DNA from: Microbacterium sp. T32
Lineage (GTDB): Bacteria > Actinomycetota > Actinomycetes > Actinomycetales > Microbacteriaceae
Assembly (NCBI RefSeq): GCF_001619615.1
Contig: NZ_LQQP01000012.1
Span: 1-64,000 of the forward strand
Direction of reading: 5' to 3'
DNA length: 64,000 nucleotides
Of this stretch, positions 24,202 to 32,923 are shown in pieces. Position 1 is the first letter of the stretch, and each line of letters begins with the position of its first letter. The position numbers were made by a program, and so were the translations under genes. The notes below the pieces were generated by a model. That model made no database searches and was not told the DNA's origin. It worked only from the letters and a program-made list of their open reading frames with translations.

Positions 24202-25754
24202 TGACCACCACCCTCACAGCTTCCTCCACCCGCGTGCGCGGGGTTCTCGGCCGCGTCTCGATGTATCGCCTGGTGCAGTCGTCGCTCGGTCTCCTGGCCG
24301 TGATCGCGCTCGGGCTCTCGTTCGCCGGGCTCGTGGTCCCCGACCCGCTCGAGATCCTCGCCAGCGCCGCGGTGCTCGTCGTCGCGTGCGCGGCGGCGGA
24401 TCTCGCCGCGCAGAGTGTGCTCCGGATGCCGCGCCGCCTGGAGTCCTCGCTCATCACCGCCGCGATCCTCCTGTTCGTGCTGCGCCCGACGGTGGAGCCG
24501 CTGGGCCTGGTCGGGCTCGTCGTCGCCGGGGTCGTGGCATCCCTGTCGAAGTATCTGCTCGCGTGGCGCGGGCGCCACGTGCTGAACCCGGCGGCGACCG
24601 GCGCGGCGGTGCTCACGATCCTGAGCGTCGCGGTGCCCGATCTGGGCGGTTCGGCGTGGTGGGTGGGCTCGCCGTGGCTCGCCGGCCCCGTCCTCGTCCT
24701 GGGACTGCTGATCCTCGCGCGCACCGACCGGCTCGCGGTCGTCGCCGTGTTCTGGGTCGTGGCCGCGGTCGTCGCGTTCGTACGGACCACCGTGCAGTTC
24801 CAGTCCGCGGGGTTTCCCGTCGACGTGACGACGGTGATCCTGCAGGTGGCGTTCTCGTCGCCGTTCCTGTTCCTCGGCGCCTTCATGCTGTCCGAACCGC
24901 TGACCCTACCGCCGCGGCGCTGGCAGCAGTTCGTCGTCGCGGTCGTCGTCGGCGTGCTGGCCGGGTGGCCGATCGCGATCGGCGCGATCACCCTCGGTCA
25001 GGAGCGGGCCCTGCTCATCGGCAACCTCGTCGCGTTCCTGTTCTGCCTGCGCGCGGCCGTGCGGTTGCGCGTCGAGGGACGCCGCGACCTCACCCCGACG
25101 GTGCGTGAACTCACGTTCCGCGCCGAGCGGTCGTTCTCGTTCTCGCCCGGACAATACCTCGAACTCGATGTGCCGCACCGTCGGCCCGACGCGCGCGGAA
25201 CCCGACGCGAGTTCTCGATTGCCTCCGCGCCCGAGGATCTTCCGACGGTCCGCATCGCGTTCAAGGACGGCTCGCAGTCGTCGTACAAGCGCGCCCTGGC
25301 CGAGGTTCCCGTCGGGGCGACGCTCGCGGTCACCGGCGTGTGGGGCGACTTCGTGCTGCCGTCGCGGCCGACCGCACCCGTACTGCTCATCGCCGCCGGC
25401 ATCGGCGTGACGCCGTTCGTGTCGCAGCTCCGGCACCTCGCGGCGACCGGGCAGGACCGCGATGTCGTCCTCGTGTACGTCGTGTCCGAGGCGAGCGAGC
25501 TCGCCTTCCGCGACGACATCGCCGCCAGCGGCATCCCGGTGGTCGTGTTCTGTCGGGACGAGCCGAGCGATCTCCCGGCCGGGTGGGTGTGGGCCGGTCC
25601 CGACCGGGTGGATGCCGACGGGCTCCTGCGCGCGGTCCCCGACATCGCGCTGCGCACGGCCTACGTCTCCGGACCGCCGCGGCTCATCGCGGACCTGGCT
25701 CCGGCACTCTCCCGCGCCGCCTCGCTCACTACCGACGCGTTCGCGGGTTACTGA
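24201..25754 (+). CDS. membrane NqrB/RnfD-like protein fused to FAD/NAD(P)H oxidoreductase
   Basis: 517 residues. The N-terminal ~290 residues form a polytopic domain (about eight or nine helices) with the RHVLNPAATGAA segment resembling NqrB/RnfD. The C-terminal ~220 residues are a ferredoxin-reductase-type module: FAD motif RREFSIAS, GSQSSYKRAL, and the NAD(P) motif AAGIGVTPFVSQLR. A single protein could carry electrons from cytoplasmic NAD(P)H across the membrane to the flavinylated lipoprotein encoded two genes upstream. ATG 24201 overlaps the apbE stop. The domains are seen; the electron path is inferred from family knowledge. Confidence 0.85.
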   Translation: MTTTLTASSTRVRGVLGRVSMYRLVQSSLGLLAVIALGLSFAGLVVPDPLEILASAAVLVVACAAADLAAQSVLRMPRRLESSLITAAILLFVLRPTVEPLGLVGLVVAGVVASLSKYLLAWRGRHVLNPAATGAAVLTILSVAVPDLGGSAWWVGSPWLAGPVLVLGLLILARTDRLAVVAVFWVVAAVVAFVRTTVQFQSAGFPVDVTTVILQVAFSSPFLFLGAFMLSEPLTLPPRRWQQFVVAVVVGVLAGWPIAIGAITLGQERALLIGNLVAFLFCLRAAVRLRVEGRRDLTPTVRELTFRAERSFSFSPGQYLELDVPHRRPDARGTRREFSIASAPEDLPTVRIAFKDGSQSSYKRALAEVPVGATLAVTGVWGDFVLPSRPTAPVLLIAAGIGVTPFVSQLRHLAATGQDRDVVLVYVVSEASELAFRDDIAASGIPVVVFCRDEPSDLPAGWVWAGPDRVDADGLLRAVPDIALRTAYVSGPPRLIADLAPALSRAASLTTDAFAGY

Positions 25755-25789
25755 CCTCGGGGTGGTGCGGGCGGGAGAGCGCAGACAGA

Positions 25790-26402
25790 GTGGATGCCGT
25801 GTTCTCCTTCTTTCCCCCGGACGAGCCCGCGAACGATGAGGCGATGGACGGGCGCGTCCCGGAACGCGTGCCGGCCTTCGAACCGCCGAGCGACGAGCTC
25901 GCGGTGCCTTTCGCGACTTCGACGATCGTCGGACGCGGTGACGACGTCGTCATCGTTCTCGCGGGCGCCCGGGTGCATTCGGACGGCGTCGAGTTCCTCA
26001 TCGACCTGTACCTGCGACGGGGTGCGCGGGATGCGCGGCAATGGCAGCTGACCCAGATGGACTTCGCGGGCCATTGGGGGATGGCACTGCCGGGGCCCGA
26101 TCGCCTGCGCTTCGGTCTCGCGCTCGGCAACGGCGAGCGCCTCTTCATCGACGACCGTTTCGAGGGGACCGGGTGGCGAGGAGCCGGGGAGTCACACGCT
26201 GCGGATGACGGTACACGGCGGCACCGGGGGCGAGGACCGCTTCACGGCGCACGACGGCCTGTGGCTGTGGCCTCTCCCACCCGAGGGGCCGCTCGAGCTG
26301 GTGGTGCAGTGGCCGGCGTTCGGAATCGCGGAGACGCGGGTCGTGCTCGACGGGACGGAACTCCGGTCGCTCGCCGGCGGCGTGCGGCCGATCTGGGACT
26401 GA
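25790..26402 (+). pseudogene. hypothetical protein gene split by a frameshift
   Basis: From GTG 25790 a frame encodes an acidic N-terminus (MDAVFSFFPPDEPANDEAMD) followed by beta-rich sequence (DDVVIVLAGARVHSDGVEF ... DRFEGTGWRGAGE). After about 26190 this frame loses protein character, while the +1 frame continues SHTLRMTVHGGTGGEDRFTA ... ELRSLAGGVRPIWD to 26402. Removing one G of the GGGG run at 26186-26189 would join them into a protein of about 203 residues. I do not recognise the family. Genuine decay, a sequencing error or programmed shifting cannot be told apart here. Confidence 0.7.
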
Positions 26403-26428
26403 CGCCGGAGCACCGCGGAGGAATCGGC

Positions 26429-27964
26429 TCAGGCGGGGTCGCGGGGCTTCGCCGGGAGGCGCACCTCGAAGGTCGTGTCGCCGGGAGTGCTGCGGACCCC
26501 GATCGTGCCGCCGTGCGCCTCCACGATCGCCTTGGCGATCGACAGGCCGAGGCCGGTGCCGCCGGTCTTGCGGTCGCGGGAACGGTCGGCGCGCGCGAAG
26601 CGCTCGAACAGCTGCGCGGCGACGGACGGGTCGATGCCGGGGCCGTCGTCGTGCACGCGCAGGACGGCGTCGTCGCCCTCGCGCGTCACCGAGACCGTGA
26701 CCTCCGTGCCGGCGGGCGTGTGCGTGCGGGCGTTGGCGAGCAGGTTGGCGACCACCTGATTCAGCCGTGAGACGTCGCCGGCGAGCTCGACCGGTTCGGC
26801 GTCGACGTCGATGGTCCACGAGTGGTCGGGACCCGCGGGGCGCGCGTCGCCGACGGCTTCGACCGCGAGCCGGGTCAGGTCGACCGTCCCGTAGACGAGT
26901 TCCTGTCCCTCGTCGAGACGCGCGAGCAGCAGCAGGTCCTCCACGAGGGTCGTCATCCGCAGCGACTGCGCCTGGATGCGCTCCAGCGACTGCTCGGTCG
27001 TCTCGACGGCCATCGCGATGCGCTGACGGCTCTCGTCGTCCTGCGCCTGCCGCATGGCCCGGAGCGACAGCTCGGAGAACCCTCGAATGGATGCCAGTGG
27101 CGTGCGCAGTTCGTGACTGGCATCCGCTACGAACCGGCGCATGAGGTCTTCGTTGCGCTGTCGGGCGCTCAGCGAAGCGTCGACGCGATCGAGCAGCGTG
27201 TTCAACGCGGCGCCGACCTGACCGATCTCCGTGTGCTCGTCGACCTGATCCTCGGGCACGCGTTCCTCGATCGACACGTCGCCCTGGTCCATGCGCAGGG
27301 AGGCGACGCGGGTCGCGGTGTCGGCGACGGAACGGAGCGGACGGAGTCCGAGCCGGATGATGATCGCGATGACGACCGCGAGCAGCAGGAGACCGCCCGC
27401 CGTCACCAGAGCGACGGTGGTGAGGATCGCGCCGATGGTGCCGGTGACCTGAGACAGCGGAAGGCCGACGAAGAAGTAGCTGTCGCTCCCGGGCGCGGGG
27501 AACGCGCGGACGAGGTACTCGCCCAGGCTGGGCAGCTCCACCGTCTTGGCGGAGGGGGCCGCCCCCCGCAGACTGTCGACGATGCGGGAGAGGTCCGCGG
27601 TGCTGAGCGCGCGCGCCCCGGCATCCTCGACGACGGCGCCCGTGACGCCCGTGCCCGGTGAACTCATCACGAGCAGGGTGCCCGAGTCGAACCGACCCGA
27701 GTTCAGCACGTCGTCGGCGGAGTTCTGGAAGACGATGCGGGGCTGGATCCCGGATGCCGCGTCGGTCACGGCGGCATCCAGGTTCGTGATCAACACCTGA
27801 CTGAGGATCGCGCTCGTCGAGATGCCGATCATCACGAGGATGAACGCGACCATGCCGATGACCGCCGTCATCAAGCGCGCCTGGAGCGTCCACGGTCGCT
27901 TCAGACGAAATCGCAGACCGTCGCGCTGCGGCGCGGGAGAGGAGTCGGTGGGGGAGGCGCTCAC
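26429..27964 (-). CDS. two-component sensor histidine kinase
   Basis: 511-residue membrane kinase: N-terminal transmembrane helix (about 30-55), extracytoplasmic sensor of about 120 residues, second helix (about 185-205), HAMP, HisKA with FVADASHELRTPLAS, then HATPase with NQVVANLLANARTH, DDGPGID and GGTGLGLSIA. Topology and boxes are those of OmpR-partner kinases. GTG 27964 overlaps the response-regulator stop. The long frame upstream of the GTG is a shadow of the regulator. The signal sensed is unknown. Confidence 0.93.
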   Translation of the reverse strand: MSASPTDSSPAPQRDGLRFRLKRPWTLQARLMTAVIGMVAFILVMIGISTSAILSQVLITNLDAAVTDAASGIQPRIVFQNSADDVLNSGRFDSGTLLVMSSPGTGVTGAVVEDAGARALSTADLSRIVDSLRGAAPSAKTVELPSLGEYLVRAFPAPGSDSYFFVGLPLSQVTGTIGAILTTVALVTAGGLLLLAVVIAIIIRLGLRPLRSVADTATRVASLRMDQGDVSIEERVPEDQVDEHTEIGQVGAALNTLLDRVDASLSARQRNEDLMRRFVADASHELRTPLASIRGFSELSLRAMRQAQDDESRQRIAMAVETTEQSLERIQAQSLRMTTLVEDLLLLARLDEGQELVYGTVDLTRLAVEAVGDARPAGPDHSWTIDVDAEPVELAGDVSRLNQVVANLLANARTHTPAGTEVTVSVTREGDDAVLRVHDDGPGIDPSVAAQLFERFARADRSRDRKTGGTGLGLSIAKAIVEAHGGTIGVRSTPGDTTFEVRLPAKPRDPA

Positions 27965-28704
27965 TGAGGGGCTTTGATCATGTAGCCGACGCCGCGCACG
28001 GTGTGGATGAGCGGCTCGTGACCGGCGTCGATCTTCTTGCGGAGGTACGAGATGTACAGCTCGACGACGCTGGAGCGCCCGCCGAAGTCGTAGTTCCACA
28101 CACGGTCGAGGATCTGCGCCTTCGACACGACGCGGCGCTGGTTGCGCATGAGGAAGCGGAGCAGTTCGAATTCGGTCGCCGTGAGCTCGATCTCGACGCC
28201 GCCGCGGATCACTTCGTGGCTGTCCTCGTTCAGCGACAGGTCGCCGACGCGGAGGATCGGCTCGGAGTCGCGCGTCAGAGCGGTACCGGCGCGGCGCATC
28301 AGACCGCGGAGCCGCGCGACGACCTCCTCCAGGCTGAAGGGCTTCGTGACGTAGTCGTCGCCGCCCGCGGTGAGACCCGCGACCCGGTCGGCGACGGCGT
28401 CCTTCGCGGTGAGGAACAGGACCGGAACGTCGTTGCCGGAGTGCCGGAGGCGCTGCAGCACGGCCATGCCGTCGAGGTCGGGCATCATGATGTCGAGCAC
28501 CATGGCATCCGGTTCGAAATCCCGGGCGGCCTGCAGCGCGTCGAAACCGGAACCCGCCGTGCGGACGTCCCACCCCTCCATACGCAGAGCCATCGACAGC
28601 AGGTCGGTGAGCATCTGCTCGTCGTCGACGACGAGGACGCGCAGGGCGCTGCCGTCGGGGCGGGTGAAGGCGGGTGCGCTGGCGGTCGCGGTCATGGGAC
28701 TCAT
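27961..28704 (-). CDS. OmpR/PhoB family response regulator
   Basis: 247 residues: receiver domain (VLVVDDEQMLTDLL, phospho-acceptor in AMVLDIMMPDLDG, LTAKDAVAD, K in YVTKPFSLEE) and winged-helix effector (ELTATEFELLRFLMRN ... VRGVGYMIKAP). ATG 28704 is used, but an in-frame ATG at 28695 lies seven bases after CACAAT and could be a leaderless start. Only 13 bases separate it from the vanZ stop on the same strand, so it may be the distal part of the gluconate operon or have its own promoter. Confidence 0.93.
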   Translation of the reverse strand: MSPMTATASAPAFTRPDGSALRVLVVDDEQMLTDLLSMALRMEGWDVRTAGSGFDALQAARDFEPDAMVLDIMMPDLDGMAVLQRLRHSGNDVPVLFLTAKDAVADRVAGLTAGGDDYVTKPFSLEEVVARLRGLMRRAGTALTRDSEPILRVGDLSLNEDSHEVIRGGVEIELTATEFELLRFLMRNQRRVVSKAQILDRVWNYDFGGRSSVVELYISYLRKKIDAGHEPLIHTVRGVGYMIKAPQ

Positions 28705-28717
28705 TGTGCGCTCGTAG

Positions 28718-29179
28718 CTATGAGCTTTCTATGGCGAGGGCTATGCGCTCGCTGTGAGAACGGACAGCGCGCGCGATCAGCGCGCCGACGAGCACGCCCA
28801 GCGCCGCCCCGGCGGTGTTCGCGACGACGTCGCGCACGTCGGCCACACGGGTGGGGAGGAAGAGCAGCTGTGTCGTCTCGATCATGGCGCTGAGGGCCAG
28901 GCCGCCCAGGATGCCGTGCCACGGCCGCCCGCCCCAGGCGAGGACCAGAAGCCCCAGGGGGACGAACATCACGACGTTCGCGGAGAACTCGACGACGTCG
29001 AACGTCACCCAGGCCGTCGGCGGCCACGCGGCGAGGATCTCCAGGAATCGCCGGATGAACCCCGCCGTCTCGGCGTCGTAGGGGACGGGCCGCAGCGTCA
29101 TCCACCACACGCCGAACGCGTACAGCGCCGAAGCGGCGACGAGCAGTGCCCGCCGCCGCTTCGTCCGGACGTCCGTCAG
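28718..29179 (-). CDS. VanZ family membrane protein
   Basis: 153-residue protein with about four transmembrane helices and the VanZ layout: TLRPVPYDAETAGFIRR, NVVMFVPLGLLVLAW, IETTQLLFLPTRVADVRDVVANTAGAALG. VanZ homologues are linked to teicoplanin resistance and phosphatase-like membrane functions, but most are uncharacterised. No ATG/GTG/TTG lies before the first helix. The best start is CTG 29179, which overlaps the gnd stop as CTGA; otherwise an internal GTG would remove helix 1. Confidence 0.75.
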   Translation of the reverse strand: MTDVRTKRRRALLVAASALYAFGVWWMTLRPVPYDAETAGFIRRFLEILAAWPPTAWVTFDVVEFSANVVMFVPLGLLVLAWGGRPWHGILGGLALSAMIETTQLLFLPTRVADVRDVVANTAGAALGVLVGALIARAVRSHSERIALAIESS

Positions 29180-30747
29180 TGGGTGTCCTCGGCCTCGATC
29201 TCGGTGCGGTCGCCGGACCAAAGGGTGTGGAACGTGCCCTCCTTGTCGATGCGGCGGTACGTGTGCGCGCCGAAGAAGTCGCGCTGTCCCTGGATGAGGG
29301 CGGCCGGGAGGCGGTCGGCGCGGAGGCCGTCGTAGTACGCCAGCGACGAGCTGAACGCGGGGGCGGGAATGCCCGCGGCCGCGGCCAGCGCGACGATGTT
29401 GCGCCAGGCGTCCTGCGCGCGGCCGAGGGCCTCGACGAAGTACGGGGCGGTCAGCAGCACGGGCAGGTCGGCGGTGTCGTCGTAGGCCTCGGCGATGCGG
29501 TTGAGGAACTGCGCGCGGATGATGCAGCCGCCGCGCCAGATCTTCGACACCGCGCCCAGGTCGATGTTCCAGTCGTACTGCGCGGCACCGGCACGGATCT
29601 CGTCGAAGCCCTGCGAGTACGCGACGATCTTCGACGCGTACAGGGCCAGACGCACCTGCTCGATGAACGCGTCGGCGTCCTCGCCGGCGAGCAGATCGGT
29701 GCCCGACGGACCCGGGAGCTCGCGGGAGACGCTGCGCTGCTCGGGGTGGCTCGACAGCGACCGGGCGAAGGTCGCCTCCGCGATGCCGGAGACGGGCACG
29801 CCCAGGTCGAGGGCGGTCTGCACCGTCCACGCGCCGGTGCCCTTGGCGCCCGCCTGGTCGAGGATCACATCCACGAGCGGGGCGCCGGTCTCGGCATCCG
29901 TCTGTCGCAGGACCTCGGCGGTGATCTCGATGAGGTACGACTCCAGCTCGCCCCGGTTCCATTCGGCGAAAACATCCGCGATCTCAGCGGGGGTCTTGCC
30001 GGTGGCGCGGCGGATGAGGTCGTAGGCCTCGGCGATGAGCTGCATGTCGGCGTACTCGATGCCGTTGTGCACCATCTTCACGAAATGGCCGGCGCCGTCG
30101 TGGCCGACGTGCGTCACGCACGCCTCGCCCTCGGCGACAGCGGCGATCGAGGTGAGGATCGGTCCCAGCGTCTGCCACGACTCGTCCGAGCCGCCCGGCA
30201 TGAGGGAGGGGCCATTGAGGGCGCCCTCCTCGCCGCCGGAGACGCCCATGCCGACGTAGTTGATTCCGGTGTCGCGGACGGCCTTCTCGCGGCGGATCGT
30301 GTCGGTGAACAGCGCGTTTCCGCCGTCGACGATGATGTCGCCCGGCTCGAACACCTTCACCAGTTCGTCGATGACGAAGTCGGTCGCCCGGCCCGCCTTG
30401 ACCATGATGATCGCGGTGCGGGGCTTCGACAGGGAGGCCGCGAAGTCCTCGTACGAGAACGACGCCACGAACTCCGCCTCGGGGTGCTCGGCGACGAGGT
30501 GTTCGGTCTTGTCGGCGCTGCGGTTGAACACCGCGACCGTGTTGCCCTCGCGGCTGGCGAGGTTCCGCGCGAGGTTCGAGCCCATGACGGCCAGCCCCAC
30601 GACACCGATGTTGGCGGTGCCGTCGCCCTCGCCCCGGCCGCGGGAGCCGGCCTCGGTGGTGGGACGTTCCACCTCCTCGATGCCGGGCGCACCCTCGTGC
30701 ACCTGAGCGGCCTCGTGCGGTGCCTGATTCTGATCGGTCGACGTCAT
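29176..30747 (-). CDS. gnd: 6-phosphogluconate dehydrogenase, decarboxylating
   Basis: Oxidises 6-phosphogluconate to ribulose-5-phosphate with NADP, the step after gluconate kinase. The core begins NIGVVGLAVMGSNLARN and continues with GNALFTDTIRREK, GVSGGEEGALNGPSLMPGG, VKMVHNGIEYADMQLIAEAY and RGGCIIRAQFLNRI. With ATG 30747 the protein has 523 residues and an acidic, low-complexity N-terminal extension of about 45 residues absent from most homologues. A GTG directly behind GAGGAG (in EEVERPTTE) would remove part of it. A TAAAGT -10-like box near 30810 could give it its own promoter. Confidence 0.95.
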   Translation of the reverse strand: MTSTDQNQAPHEAAQVHEGAPGIEEVERPTTEAGSRGRGEGDGTANIGVVGLAVMGSNLARNLASREGNTVAVFNRSADKTEHLVAEHPEAEFVASFSYEDFAASLSKPRTAIIMVKAGRATDFVIDELVKVFEPGDIIVDGGNALFTDTIRREKAVRDTGINYVGMGVSGGEEGALNGPSLMPGGSDESWQTLGPILTSIAAVAEGEACVTHVGHDGAGHFVKMVHNGIEYADMQLIAEAYDLIRRATGKTPAEIADVFAEWNRGELESYLIEITAEVLRQTDAETGAPLVDVILDQAGAKGTGAWTVQTALDLGVPVSGIAEATFARSLSSHPEQRSVSRELPGPSGTDLLAGEDADAFIEQVRLALYASKIVAYSQGFDEIRAGAAQYDWNIDLGAVSKIWRGGCIIRAQFLNRIAEAYDDTADLPVLLTAPYFVEALGRAQDAWRNIVALAAAAGIPAPAFSSSLAYYDGLRADRLPAALIQGQRDFFGAHTYRRIDKEGTFHTLWSGDRTEIEAEDTH

Positions 30748-30855
30748 TCGTTGCTCCGTGTTCACGTGCGAAGGGAGGGGTGGCGGACGAGAGTCACGTG
30801 CCCCCGCCACTTTATCGGCTCGCTGCGACACCGATCCGGCGTCCGCGCGGACCGC

Positions 30856-31371
30856 TCAGGCGGTGGGGGAGAGGTTCAGTCGCGCGATGACCTCGTCGAC
30901 CTGTTCCTGCGGCGTGAGGTCGAGGTCGATGTGGATCGCCCGCTCATCGGCATCCGGGATCTCCAGGGTGTCGAACTGCGAGGTGAGGAGCGCGGGCGGC
31001 ATGAAGTGCCCCTGGCGGCGCAGGAGACGCTCGCGCACGAGGGTCGGGTCGCCCAGCAGCAGGACGAAGGTCACCCCGTCGCGCCGCAGCACGTCACGGT
31101 AGCTGCGCTTGAGCGCGGAGCAGGTGATGACGCCGGGGCGTCCCGCCGCGATCTCGCCGTCGATCCACGCGGCGACGCGGTCGAGCCACGGCCAGCGGTC
31201 GTCGTCGGTGAGGGCGTGCCCGGCCGCCATCTTCGCGACGTTGGCGGCCGGGTGGAGGTCGTCGCCCTCCTGGAAGTCCCAGCCGAGGCGACCGGCGAGC
31301 ATGCCGGCGACCGTCGACTTTCCGGTTCCGGCCGGTCCCATGAACACCAGGACGGGGGCGGGGGAGGTCAT
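30856..31371 (-). CDS. gntK: gluconokinase
   Basis: 171-residue P-loop kinase (GPAGTGKSTVAGML) phosphorylating gluconate to 6-phosphogluconate. Also visible are EGDDLHPAANVAKMAAGHALTDDDR-like substrate residues (split here: EGDDLHPA and DDDRWPWLD), CSALKRSYRD and the lid R-x-x-HFMPPALL. ATG 31371 has AAGGA seven bases upstream; the ATG at 31419 does not. Starts 19 bases after the permease stop. Confidence 0.95.
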   Translation of the reverse strand: MTSPAPVLVFMGPAGTGKSTVAGMLAGRLGWDFQEGDDLHPAANVAKMAAGHALTDDDRWPWLDRVAAWIDGEIAAGRPGVITCSALKRSYRDVLRRDGVTFVLLLGDPTLVRERLLRRQGHFMPPALLTSQFDTLEIPDADERAIHIDLDLTPQEQVDEVIARLNLSPTA

Positions 31372-31390
31372 ATCGGGGTCCTTCCGGTTC

Positions 31391-32797
31391 TCAGACGAAC
31401 ACACTGATCGCGAGCACACCGGCCAGACCCGTGACGGAGATCAGGCATTCCAACAGCGTCCAGGTCTTCAGCGTCTGCGGGATGCTCAGACCGAAGTATT
31501 CCTTGATGAGCCAGAAGCCGGCGTCGTTGACGTGGCTGAAGAACACCGACCCGGCACCGATCGCGAGCACGAGGAGGGCCGTCATCGGAGCGTCGAGCGA
31601 CTCGGTGAGGGGCTGGAGGATGCCGGCGGCGGTGATCGTCGCGACGGTCGCCGAACCGGTCGCGACGCGGATCACCACGGCGACGAGCCACGCCAGCAGA
31701 AGCACGGAGACGCTGGAGCCGGCGACGAGGTCCGCGATCACCTTGCCGATGCCGGTGTCGACGAGCACCTGCTTGAAGCCGCCGCCCGCGCCCACGATGA
31801 GGAGGATGCCGGCGATGGGGCCGAGGGAAGAGCCGACGACGCCGGTGAGACGCGCACGGTCGAAGCCCGCGCCGCGGCCGAGCACGACGAAGCCGACCAG
31901 CACGGCGAGGAGCAGCGCGATGACCGGAAGGCCGAGGAAGTCGATGACGACCTTCCACACGTCGGTGGATCCCGGGGCCAGGATGTCGGCGAGCGCCTTG
32001 AGGAGCATCAGCACGACGGGGAGCAGGATGCTCGCGAGCGTCGCACCGAACGAGGGGCGGCGGACGGGGGCCTCGCCCTTCTCCTCCGCCGAGACGAACA
32101 GGTCGGGCACGGGAACCGGCGCCCACCGCGCCGCGATCGGCGCGAACAGGGGTCCGGCGATGATGACGGCCGGGATCGCGACGATGACGCCGAACGCGAG
32201 CGTGAGGCCGAGGTTGGCATCCAGTGCATCGATCGCGGCGAGCGGGCCGGGGTGCGGCGGGACGAGGCCGTGCATGGCGGAGAGACCCGCGAGGGTGGGG
32301 ATCGCGATCTTCATCAGCGAGGCGCCGGAGCGGCGGGCGACCAGGATGATGACGGGCACCAGCAGCACGAGCCCGACCTCGAAGAACATCGGGAGACCGA
32401 TGATGGCGCCGATCAGGCCCATGATCCACGGCAGGCTCCGCGGCGTCGCCCGCGCGACGAGCGTGTCGACGATGCGGTCGGCTCCGCCCGAGTCGGCCAG
32501 CAGCTTCCCGTAGATCGCTCCGAGCGCGATCAGGATGCCGACTCCGCCCATCGTCGAGCCGAAGCCGCCGGTGAAGCTCGTGACGGCTGTGCCGATCGGC
32601 ATCCCCGCCACGACACCCGTGGTGAAGGCGCCGATGGTCAGCGCGAGGAAGGGGTGGAGTTTGCCCCACGTGATGAGCACCACGATCAGGGCGATGCCGA
32701 TCAGGGCGGCGGTGACCAACTGCCCGGCCGGAGCGGCGGGGGCGGTGGACTCGCTCGCGGCGAGTACGAGGGCGGTGGGGAGGAGATGTGTGGCCAT
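31391..32797 (-). CDS. gntP: GntP family gluconate:H+ symporter
   Basis: 468-residue permease with about 12-14 hydrophobic segments, importing gluconate with protons. Family motifs include GKLHPFLALTIGAF, GGFGSTMGGVGILIALG, GLVPPHPGPLAAI, GAGGGFKQVLVDTGIG and VNDAGFWLIKEYF. AAGGA precedes ATG 32797. First gene of a minus-strand run gntP-gntK-gnd-vanZ-regulator-kinase; divergent from gntR across a 126-bp, unusually A+T-rich spacer with candidate operators. Confidence 0.94.
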   Translation of the reverse strand: MATHLLPTALVLAASESTAPAAPAGQLVTAALIGIALIVVLITWGKLHPFLALTIGAFTTGVVAGMPIGTAVTSFTGGFGSTMGGVGILIALGAIYGKLLADSGGADRIVDTLVARATPRSLPWIMGLIGAIIGLPMFFEVGLVLLVPVIILVARRSGASLMKIAIPTLAGLSAMHGLVPPHPGPLAAIDALDANLGLTLAFGVIVAIPAVIIAGPLFAPIAARWAPVPVPDLFVSAEEKGEAPVRRPSFGATLASILLPVVLMLLKALADILAPGSTDVWKVVIDFLGLPVIALLLAVLVGFVVLGRGAGFDRARLTGVVGSSLGPIAGILLIVGAGGGFKQVLVDTGIGKVIADLVAGSSVSVLLLAWLVAVVIRVATGSATVATITAAGILQPLTESLDAPMTALLVLAIGAGSVFFSHVNDAGFWLIKEYFGLSIPQTLKTWTLLECLISVTGLAGVLAISVFV

Positions 32798-32831
32798 GAG
32801 CGTCCTTGGTCCGGCGGCGGCGGCGATGCCG

Positions 32832-32884
32832 ATTCGTATTTGTCGTACATAAAAACATAGATCGGTCGTTTATGCACGACGAAT
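32832..32884. promoter_or_regulatory. candidate GntR operator, interrupted inverted repeat
   Basis: TCGTACATAAA (32843-32853) faces TTTATGCACGA (32869-32879) with one mismatch, flanked by ATTCGT (32832-32837) and ACGAAT (32879-32884). TTGTCGTACAT inside resembles FadR-subfamily sites (TNGTNNNACNA). The A+T-rich block separates gntP from gntR. Confidence 0.55.
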
Positions 32885-32911
32885 ATTTGCAACGATTGTC
32901 GTGACGTCTGG

Positions 32912-32917
32912 CATCAT
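32912..32917 (+). promoter_or_regulatory. -10 box of leaderless gntR
   Basis: CATCAT followed by CGATGC and ATG 32924, the same six-base spacing as other leaderless starts in this window. Confidence 0.45.
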
Positions 32918-32923
32918 CGATGC

